Assembly: GCF_027580225.2 (NCBI RefSeq)
Contig: NC_073342.2
Location: 11,032,501-11,096,500, forward strand
Reading direction: 5' to 3'
Length of the DNA stretch: 64,000 nt
From: Misgurnus anguillicaudatus
Lineage: Eukaryota; Chordata; Actinopteri; Cypriniformes; Cobitidae
Both the position numbers and the translations under genes were made by a program. The notes below the pieces were generated by a model. That model had not been told where the DNA came from. It made no database searches and saw only the letters and a list, made by a program, of their open reading frames with translations. Shown here one piece after another: positions 56,471-64,000 of the stretch (the stretch's first letter is position 1; every line of letters begins with the position of its first letter).

Positions 56471-57574
56471 ATGGCGGACTCATCCGATGTATGTTTTTCA
56501 GACCTTTCCTCACCAGAGCGGGAAGCTGTGGAGGAGTTGTGTCCCGGCATTAGCACTAGGCGGTACAGCATGCCTCACATCACCCTGGCTCCTGACACCC
56601 GGAGACGTACGAGGCAGCCAGCGAGCGAGCACCGGTCTCGATGCAGCTTCACGGACCGCTTTCAGGCGAACAGAGACGCCATCGCCCAAAATGAAAACGG
56701 TAAGACTCCGCTTGTCATTGTAACCTGCACTGCTTGCCACATGTACAGTTTAGCTTCCTCCGTCAGCACAGAGGGGTTTACATGTGTTAAGTGTATTGAA
56801 GTAGTAAGGCTGACGGAGAAGGTTGCAGAACTAGAAGCGCACATCCGAACGCTCGTTGAGGACAGTAAGACCGCTAATGTTAATGTTTCAAACACTGTTT
56901 CGGATGCGCCTACGGCAACGCGTAGTACACATAGCTCGGTTCCGGCAACTGATTTAACACGGCCGACTAACTGGGGGACTGTCAGGCGGCGTAGTCATAT
57001 TCGATGCCCATCGAAGTCCCCCCTAGTAATTTCGAACAGATTCGACATTCTAAACAATACACCGGCTGAGACATCTGTTAAAGGTGCCCTTGTTATTGGA
57101 GACTCGATACTTAAGAACGTGAACATTGAGGCACCAGCCACCATAGTTGACTGTATACCGGGAGCCAGATCGTCAGACATTAGATCCAAACTTAAAGTAC
57201 TGGCTAATGCTAAGCGTAAGTTTTCTAAAATTGTTATTCATGCCGGCACAAATGACACCAGACTCCGCCAGTTAGAGATCAACAAAGATACTATTAAAGA
57301 GGTGTGTGAAATTGCAAAAACAATGTCAGATAATGTCATTTGCTCTGGTCCCCTCCCCGCCTACCGGGGTGATGAAACTTATAGCAGATTAGTGTCTCTT
57401 CACCACTGGATGTCAAAATGGTGCCCTCAGCATAACGTAGGGTTTATAGATAATTGGAAACACTTCAGGGGGAGACCTGACCTGCTAAAGAGAGATGGCC
57501 TTCATCCGTCATCGGAAGGAAATGCTATACTCTCTAGAAATCTGACCAATACTCTAAATTCTAATACAGTTTGA
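56471..57574 (+). CDS. LINE ORF1 with SGNH/GDSL-type esterase domain
   Basis: I chose the ATG at 56471 (MADSSDVCF); the frame upstream has no further ATG. The 367-residue protein has an N-terminal low-complexity part, a zinc-binding-like CTAC...CVKC cluster at about residues 86-107, a short coiled coil (VRLTEKVAELEAHIRTLVED, about 113-132), then an esterase domain: VIGDSIL (Ser 212), GARSSDI, AGTNDTR (about 258-264) and DGLHPS (Asp 342, His 345). This is the arrangement known for ORF1p of CR1/L2 LINEs, where the esterase role in retrotransposition is unclear. All catalytic positions are kept and the frame is uninterrupted. Confidence 0.85.
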   Translation: MADSSDVCFSDLSSPEREAVEELCPGISTRRYSMPHITLAPDTRRRTRQPASEHRSRCSFTDRFQANRDAIAQNENGKTPLVIVTCTACHMYSLASSVSTEGFTCVKCIEVVRLTEKVAELEAHIRTLVEDSKTANVNVSNTVSDAPTATRSTHSSVPATDLTRPTNWGTVRRRSHIRCPSKSPLVISNRFDILNNTPAETSVKGALVIGDSILKNVNIEAPATIVDCIPGARSSDIRSKLKVLANAKRKFSKIVIHAGTNDTRLRQLEINKDTIKEVCEIAKTMSDNVICSGPLPAYRGDETYSRLVSLHHWMSKWCPQHNVGFIDNWKHFRGRPDLLKRDGLHPSSEGNAILSRNLTNTLNSNTV

Positions 57575-57640
57575 CTACCCAGGGCCCAGGTCAGGAAACA
57601 GATAGATCGGCCTACCCGTCCATCTGTTAGTAGCTCTGAC

Positions 57641-59502
57641 ATGTCAAGATCACATATATCCCAGAACTTAGAGTCTATCTTACCAGAGTATCAACACATT
57701 CCAACTGTGTGCGTTCCTCGAACAAACGAATACAGAGCACCGTTTACCTCGTCTCGTACAAATCTTACTAACATAAAATTAGAAAACAATACGTTTACAG
57801 ATGAACCTCGAATGTTAAAATTCGGCCTTCTTAACATTAGATCGCTTACCAATAAAGAACCTATTGTCAATGAAATAATTACTGACCAAAACTTAGATGC
57901 ACTCTCTTTAACAGAAACCTGGCTTAAAGCAGACGATTACATTAGTTTAAACGAATCCACCCCACAAGACTACTATTATAAACATGAACCGCGTTTAAAG
58001 GGGAGAGGGGGTGGTGTAGCTACAATATACAAATTTTTTTTTAAAGTAAACCATAAATCCGAACTAAAATTTAATTCATTTGAAATAATGCTATTAAATA
58101 TGGAAATAACTGATCGTAACCATAAACAGCTCTCTTTTGTCCTTGCTACAATCTATAGACCTCCGGGCCATCATGTAGATTTTCTTAAAGAAATATCAAA
58201 TTTCCTGTCTGACCTCGTAGTCACTGTAGATAAAGCTCTTATCGTTGGTGACTTTAATATACATGTTGATAACCCAACAGATACATTAGGATTAGCATTT
58301 ATGGATATTCTAAATTCTCTCAATATTAGACAAAACGTGACAGGGCCCACGCATACTCATAGGCACACATTAGACTTAATTCTGTCAATCGGGCTCAATA
58401 TTAATGAAATCGAGATATCACCTCAGAGCGATGCAGTTTCAGACCATTGCCTTGTCTCATACACGGTACTTCTAGATATGATCACTCGATCTACAATACG
58501 CTACCGACTAGCCAGAACAATAATTTCCACCACTAAAGATAACTTTATTAGCACTCTTCCAGACCTGTCCCAAATGAAACATGTAGCAGATAACCCTGAA
58601 GATCTAGATATTGTAATAGAAAACCTGAACAGTATTTGTTCTAACACATTGGATGCCGTAGCTCCAATTCGAAAAAAGAGAATCAAAGAAAAAACGCCAG
58701 CTCCATGGTACGACCATCATACCGCTGCCCTTAAAAAGGCTGCTAGAAAAATGGAAAGAAATTATAGAAGCACAAAGCTAGAGGTATGGCGTGCAGCATG
58801 GAAAGAGAGTGTTAAACACTACAGACAGGCTATAAAAATCGCCAGATCTACGTATCTCAGCAATCTTATTAAAGAAAATCATAATAACCCTCGCTTCCTC
58901 TTTAGCACAGTTGCGAAACTGACTAGAAATAAAGAACAAACAGAACCCACTAACAAACTCCCACACAATAGTAACGACTTCATGAACTTCTTTACTAAGA
59001 AAATTATGATTATTAGGGAAAACATTGTAGGTACCCAAGCAGCCACCACTCTACCCAGTAATACATTTAACGCTTGCCTACCATACAAACATCTTGAGTC
59101 ATTTAAACCTACTACAATAGATGAGCTATCTAAATTAGTAGCATCATCCAAATCATCGTCCTGTATATTGGACCCTGTTCCCACAAAATTACTTAAAGAG
59201 GTATTCCCTATAGTGTCTAACCCAGTATTAAATGTCTTTAACTCATCATTAGAATTAGGCTACGTTCCATCAGCTTTCAAACTAGCAGTTATTAGACCGC
59301 TCATTAAAAAAACAAACCTTGACCAGGGAGATCTAAATAACTTTAGACCAATCTCAAATCTCCCTTTTCTTTCCAAAATTTTAGAAAAGGTAGTGGCAAG
59401 CCAGCTACGCACATTCTTAGCAAATAATAGTACGTATGAAAAGTTCCAATCAGGATTCAGGCCCCACCATAGCACAGAGACAGCGCTGCTTAGAGTCACA
59501 AA
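57641..59502 (+). pseudogene. LINE ORF2, endonuclease plus N-terminal RT part
   Basis: The frame starts at ATG 57641, 66 bp after the ORF1 stop, and runs without a stop to the hAT junction. The apurinic-type endonuclease (EEP) domain shows FGLLNIRSLTNKE, SLTETWL, GRGGGVATIYK, ATIYRPPGHH, IVGDFNIHVD and VSDHCLV, including the catalytic N, E, D and H. The RT domain begins with LDPVPTKLLKEVF, VIRPLIKK and NFRPISNLPFLSKILEKVV and breaks off after HHSTETALLRV. The hAT insertion at 59503 terminates translation four codons later. Confidence 0.85.
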
Positions 59503-59767
59503 CAGTGATGGGCAGTAACGCGTTAGAAGTAACGCGTTACTGTAATCCGATTACTTTTTTCAAGTAACGAGTAAAGTAAGGGATTACAATTGCAAAACCA
59601 GTAATTAGATTACTGTTACTTTCCCATTAGCAGGCTGGGTTACTGCGTTTTTTTTTAATCTTGATTTTGTTTCGTGAGACTCTCTCGTGTCGTGACGCGA
59701 GTCGAGTGACAATGACGTATGAGCGATGCGCCGTCAGTCAGTGTATTGTTGAACGTGAGAAGACAAC

Positions 59768-60046
59768 ATGGGGCGCGGAAGAGAACAGGACTATGCAGCG
59801 TTCAGTGCTTGGAAGTACAGACATTACTTTGAGTTTAACCCAGTTAACGGTGACAAAAACATCAGCGTCCGCTGTACACTCTGCGTGGGAATAAAACTTT
59901 TATCTACAGCGAAAGATTCCACCTCAAATCTAAGCAAACACCTAGCAAGCCGGCACAGGAAAGTGAAACTTACTGAAAATATCCCTGAACCCCCAGCTGA
60001 CATGACCGCTGCGGCTCCATCTCATACACGTTCACGCGAAATCTGA
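59768..60046 (+). pseudogene. BED-type zinc-finger part of hAT transposase
   Basis: The 92-codon frame contains SAWKYRHYFEF, then NISVRCTLC and SNLSKHLASRH, spaced as in a BED zinc finger (C-x2-C, then H-x(3-5)-H) that binds DNA at hAT ends. It ends at 60046, directly before a duplicated segment, and no catalytic domain follows. The frame itself is intact. It is the N-terminal exon of an Ac/ZBED-like transposase left in a deletion derivative. Confidence 0.75.
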
Positions 60047-60210
60047 TGTAACTTAAAACAACAGACTATATATCTGTATTTCATGGATTATACGCATTTG
60101 TGGACAAGCTGACGTGACCGCTGCGGCTCCATCTCATACACGTTCACGCGAAATCTGATGTAAACAACAGACTACTATATTTCATGGATTATACGCATTT
60201 GTGGACAAAA
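59997..60210 (+). repeat. Direct duplication, about 110 bp x 2
   Basis: GACCGCTGCGGCTCCATCTC starts at about 60004 and again at about 60115. Each copy continues to TTATACGCATTTGTGGACAA. The first copy includes the stop of the BED frame. Confidence 0.9.
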
Positions 60211-60640
60211 ATTGTCATTTGATGAATTTTATATTTCATGTGTTATTCATCTGAAACAGACCGGATTCGACTCGCGGTCGTTATAAGGTAAGAAGTCCCG
60301 TTTATATTTTGCATGTTGTCATCTGGACTTATGTAACAAAATAACTTACTGCCTTCATTTTGTACATTAAAATGGTCTTCTTTTGAAAAATATATATGAT
60401 GCTATATAGCATATAACGTTAGCCTATGATATGTATCTCAAAACAGAGACCATACTCTGATGCTAAACCCGTAGACCTTTTAAACGATGTATAGTAATGT
60501 TGATATTAATATTGTTAATGTTAGCAGGCTTAAAAAAAACGAATTAGTGCGCGTCGAGAGGTTAAAACAGAGAATGTTTTATTTGATTCAATTTCAGATG
60601 ATGGATGCAGAAAGAATAGAATTAGGCAGAAAGGTCTTGG

Positions 60641-60922
60641 TCCGGTTGCATAAAGCACCTTAAGTTTTTCCCTTACACTAACCCACATTAAGAGAATAAT
60701 TTAAAGGTGTTGCATACAGTATAATCCCTAAAATGGTTCTCTTAGGTAAGGGTAATCGTTAAATGTTTCACGACAGCGACCCAGGTTTATAAAATACTAT
60801 TGTTGCCATGGAGATGCAACAGAAAAAGCTTAAGGTTTTTTGCAAAACCCTTAAGTTTAAATGAAACATAATGGTGAATTTAAGGGAACATTACACTTAA
60901 GGTACTTTATGCAACCGGGCCC
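60641..60922. mobile_element. MITE nested in the hAT element
   Basis: CCGGTTGCATAAAGCACCTT at the left is mirrored by AAGGTACTTTATGCAACCGG at the right, one mismatch in 20. The target duplication is not clear. About 280 bp, non-coding. Confidence 0.75.
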
Positions 60923-61120
60923 TGTTGCTTTATACTGTGTAGCATATTCAGGTCGTGCATCATGTTTTTGAAAAGTAATTAGTAAAGTAACTAGTAAAGT
61001 AACTAATTACTTTTGAAAATAAGTAATCAGTAAAGTAACGGGATTACTTTCATAGGGAAGTAATCAGTAATCAGTAACTAATTACTTTTTCCAAGTAACT
61101 TGACCAACACTGGTCACAAA

Positions 61121-62057
61121 TGACCTTCTCCTAACATCCGACCGTGGTGAAATATCACTCCTTATATTATTAGACCTTAGTGCAGCCTTTGACACAATAG
61201 ATCACACAATCTTACTTAATAGGCTAGAAAGCTATGTTGGCATCAGTGGTCAGGCGCTAGCTTGGTTCAGATCGTATCTAACCAATCGCTATCACTTTGT
61301 TTATGTAAATGAGGAGGAGTCACATCACTCCCTGGTTAAATACGGCGTACCGCAGGGATCAGTTTTAGGTCCTATTCTGTTTTCGTTATATACGTTACCT
61401 CTGGGAGATATTATCAGAAATCATAACATACAGTTTCACTGCTATGCAGATGACACACAGCTTTACATCTCCTCGCATCCTAGCGAAACACAAAATTTTT
61501 CTAAGCTATCAGACTGCATCAGCGATATAAGTGACTGGATGTCACATAACTTTCTTATGCTAAACTCCAATAAGACAGAGATGCTTGTTATCGAACCGAA
61601 TCGCTACAAATATAATATGACAGATTACAAGTTGCCCATAGATGGCTGCACTGTGGTGCCAACCTCCACGGTTAAGAATTTAGGTGTGATGTTCGACAGC
61701 AGTTTATCCTTCGACAGCCATATCTCCAATGTCTGCCGCACAGCATTCTTCCACCTTAGAAATATCTCAAAAATACGCCATATGTTGTCTGCATCAGATG
61801 CAGAGAAGCTTATCCACGCTTTTATGACCTCTAGAATAGACTATTGTAACTCGTTACTCGGAGGATGCCATTCAAAACAGGTCAACAAGCTTCAGCTAGT
61901 TCAAAACGCTTCTGCAAGAGTTCTTACTCGAACTAAGAAGTATGACCGCATAAGCCCAATTCTGGCATCTTTACACTAGCTACCAGTTAAATATCGTATA
62001 CAATTTAAAATATTACTAATCACCTACAAAGCCTTAAATGGCCTAGCACCCTTATAT
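61121..62057 (+). pseudogene. LINE ORF2, central RT and C-terminal domain
   Basis: The frame resumes with NDLLLTSDRGEISLL, matching the frame left at 59502. RT blocks are LDLSAAFDTIDH (first catalytic Asp), YGVPQGSVLGPILF, CYADDTQLYI (YADD at 61443-61454) and FLMLNSNKTEML, followed by KNLGVMFDSSLSF and the C-terminal KLQLVQNASARVL. A TAG at 61977-61979 replaces a codon where this family normally has Trp (LH-W-LPVKYRI). The frame continues open to the second hAT insertion. Confidence 0.85.
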
Positions 62058-63551
62058 TAGGGATGCACCGAATATTCGGCCACCGAAAATTTTCGGCCGA
62101 AAATGGCCCAAAAGTGGTTTTTCGGTTTTCGGCCGAAAGACTTTTATCACCGAAAAAATACGGCCGAAATAATGTGATGACGCAAACAGAAACCTGCACG
62201 TGCTTGTCTGAAGTAACATATCTGCGGTGTGGACTACATTTCTCTCAAACCCGCGTCCAGCGAATTTCTGACCAGGACCTCCGCAACCTGTGAGTTTCAC
62301 TCCCGCCCACGACCGTAATGTGTGTGTCCAAACCCGCGGAGTTTCTCTGGGCATTTGTACAGTTTTCACAAGCTCCGACTAAACATTCGTTCAGATTAAC
62401 ATCCAGAATAACAGACATTTAACATGATTGCTTTTAAAATTAGGGATGTGCACGAATGGTCAAATATTCGATCTGCAATAATAATTAGAATGGGGAAAAA
62501 ATGATATTCAAATGTTTTTAATCCGCCACCGCAGCATTAATGCTACTGCTCATTGAATCCTTTTTCACTTCACCTGTACGGTCTTTTACAAGCTTTAATA
62601 TAAAATATACATGAAAATTAATATGTATGTATTTCTGATTGTTTTGGTAATTCAGATTGCAGACTCATTTAAGTGTTTAGAGTTTTAATGCCGGGTGTTA
62701 GACGTGCTTCTCCGCCGCCGCATCAGCGTGCATGATGAGAGATTTGTTCGCTTCCTTATATAGCCTAGTTTATTTTGTTGTTAAAACGACACGAGACACG
62801 CATGGAAAGCGAAACGGAGAACGTTTATTTTATCTGTGGATATGGTTATAACAAACCCGATAACAGCAAACAATAGCTCCGTTTTGTGAAGTGTTGTTAA
62901 ATTAAGCTCGTAACTTTGCACCCTCAGCAATAATGTATCAAGCCAGCTTGCGTTATTTGTAACATAATATTAAATTCAGATATATTTGTTAGATCCATTT
63001 GTTGTTCTTACTGGATAACAACATAGAGTTTTTTCTGCAGCTGGCATTAATGAGAAAAACGGGTTTCAGCGGAGAAGGTAGGCTAAATATGATTTTCTTT
63101 TTAAACAAAAACATGTCAGACTAAATAAAGAAGATATTCATATTTGACTGAGCCTTCGACCCATTCGGGGTTTTAACGTGCATTAAAATGCCATCATTTT
63201 TATATCAGCATTTTGTAACATTAACGTTAGGACAAAACCACAACTAGCACATCTCAGTTTTTAAATGTATACTGCATGGCAAACAAGCACCAAAGGATTA
63301 ATCAAACAAATCCTTCAGCCTATATAACTGAAGTTGGGTTTGTTTATGGCACATGCTGTTTGGCTTATTTTTCTTCTCAAATTGTGTGTGTTGACTCCAT
63401 TTATATTACACACAAAAATACTATAAGTGCAATGGTAGTACTAATAATTGGCATAATTTCTTTCGGTGTTTCGGCTTTCGGTTTTCGGCCTTGGTGTCCT
63501 CTTTTTCGGTTTTCGGTTTCGGCCAAGAATTTTCATTTCGGTGCATCCCTA
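62058..63551. mobile_element. hAT-type element inserted near the LINE ORF2 C-terminus
   Basis: TAGGGATGCACCGAATATTC at the left and CATTTCGGTGCATCCCTA at the right are inverted ends, with the exact 8-bp CCTTATAT duplication at 62050-62057 and 63552-63559. Sub-terminal regions are dense in TTTTCGG and CCGAAAA words. At 62441 TTAGGGATGTGCACGAATGG looks like the end of yet another MITE inside it. No transposase visible. Confidence 0.92.
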
Positions 63552-63559
63552 CCTTATAT

Positions 63560-63747
63560 CTTAGAGAATTATTATCAGAATACAATCCATCACGTGCATT
63601 GCGGTCACAAAATTCTGGCCTCTTAATTATCCCTAAAATATCAAAAGTGTCTAAAGGTGGCAGATCCTTTTCCTACTTAGCCCCTAAGCTATGGAATGAT
63701 TTACCAACCGACGTCCGAAAATCAGAGAAAGTAGATAACTTTTAAAT
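63560..63747 (+). pseudogene. LINE ORF2 C-terminal tail
   Basis: The frame resumes after the second hAT with LRELLSEYNPSRALRSQNSG and continues FSYLAPKLWNDLPTDVRKSE to KVDNF and a stop. A one-base shift at about 63741 removes the last residues (FKSRL-type ending in the next frame). This C-terminal block is the conserved tail of L2-type LINE ORF2. Confidence 0.8.
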
Positions 63748-63880
63748 CTAGACTTTAGCTTTAGACTTTAGACTCTTTAACAAGGCTTTCAAATAGTTGT
63801 TTTAACAATGGTACTTATCTCCTAATAGCTAGCTTGTACAACCTAATAAATAAATAAATTAATGAATAAATTAAATCCTT

Positions 63881-64000
63881 TTTTTTTCGTCAACACTTCA
63901 AAGCATGGTAAATCTCATTAATACTCTTTAGTAATATGCTGAAACTTTGAATTGGTTTTCGATTGAGTCTTAACTGCCAAATATGGCCGGCTTGCAATTT
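63881..64000. other. Sequence beyond the LINE, no feature seen
   Basis: Short AT-rich stretch to the end of the window. Confidence 0.4.

Larger units (their letters stand above)
59503..61112. mobile_element. hAT-type element with a BED-finger exon, inserted in LINE ORF2
   Basis: CAGTGATGGGCAGTAACGCG at the left and AAGTAACTTGACCAACACTG at the right, with the exact 8-bp GTCACAAA duplication at 59495-59502 and 61113-61120. TAACGCGTTA and GTAACTAATTAC-type words fill both sub-terminal regions. It retains a BED-type zinc-finger coding region but no transposase catalytic domain. Confidence 0.92.
56090..63880 (+). mobile_element. L2-type LINE, near full-length, with two hAT insertions
   Basis: It has a 5' tandem repeat, ORF1 (56471-57574), ORF2 (57641-59502, 61121-62057, 63560-63747) and a 3' UTR ending in an AATAAATAAATAAATT-type tail. 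Without the hAT elements at 59503-61112 and 62058-63551 it is about 4.7 kb. ORF2 is open across both junctions when the hAT copies and one target duplication each are disregarded; I saw one in-frame TAG (61977-61979) and a frameshift near the C-terminus (about 63741). L2/CR1 affiliation rests on an esterase-type ORF1 and on the RT blocks. Confidence 0.85.

Noticed and set aside
1..64000. CRISPR array, bacterial operon or prophage
   Set aside because: Direct repeats present are minisatellites and transposon tandem repeats without regular unique spacers; intron-bearing exons and fish transposons indicate vertebrate DNA.

Overview
This window looks like intergenic and intronic DNA from a teleost fish, most likely a cyprinid (carp, minnow or goldfish relative). 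It is AT-rich and has no operon-like gene packing. It is crowded with fish transposon families: DIRS retrotransposons, many hAT elements, TTAA-flanked piggyBac-like elements, an L2-type LINE and an endogenous retrovirus. The only host coding sequence I recognise is a GIMAP/AIG1-type GTPase exon (45158-45876, minus) and three spliced exons of a TSG101-type UEV domain (52498-53151, minus).

Layout. 1-4310: end of a DIRS-like element carrying a Russian-doll stack of insertions, hAT in DIRS, hAT in hAT, Harbinger-like element in hAT, and a 5'-truncated L1-type LINE inside that. 5587-7147: decayed Tc1/mariner element. 7148-7596: fragment of an element encoding a RecQ-like helicase. 7597-20568: long, heavily broken LTR retroelement/endogenous retrovirus with a tRNA-Trp-type primer site, a leader minisatellite, gag, protease and reverse-transcriptase traces, and several later insertions. 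20569-24880: a possible second LTR, then small MITEs. 25053-30554: one 5.5-kb TA-flanked element with nested MITEs. 30666-37300: more DNA elements, a tandem array and a hAT with a nested hAT. 37506-44068: second DIRS-like element on the minus strand, its tyrosine-recombinase gene split by a 2.3-kb LTR-like insertion. 45158-45876: GIMAP exon. 46537-48110: LINE fragment and MITEs. 49537-51734: a second Russian doll, hAT > piggyBac-like > hAT. 52498-53151: TSG101-like exons. 53469-55099: complete hAT. 56090-63880: nearly full-length L2-type LINE with an esterase ORF1 and an endonuclease/RT ORF2, cut by two clean hAT insertions.

Many element boundaries are supported by exact target-site duplications read directly from the sequence, so the order of insertion can be worked out. 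Family names come from motif recognition without database comparison. I found no CRISPR array, tRNA, rRNA or bacterial feature, and no convincing undescribed protein system. The most notable features are the nested insertion stratigraphy, the splice-signal-bearing tandem repeats in two related LTR-like insertions, the retroviral leader minisatellite, and the isolated TSG101-like UEV exons.
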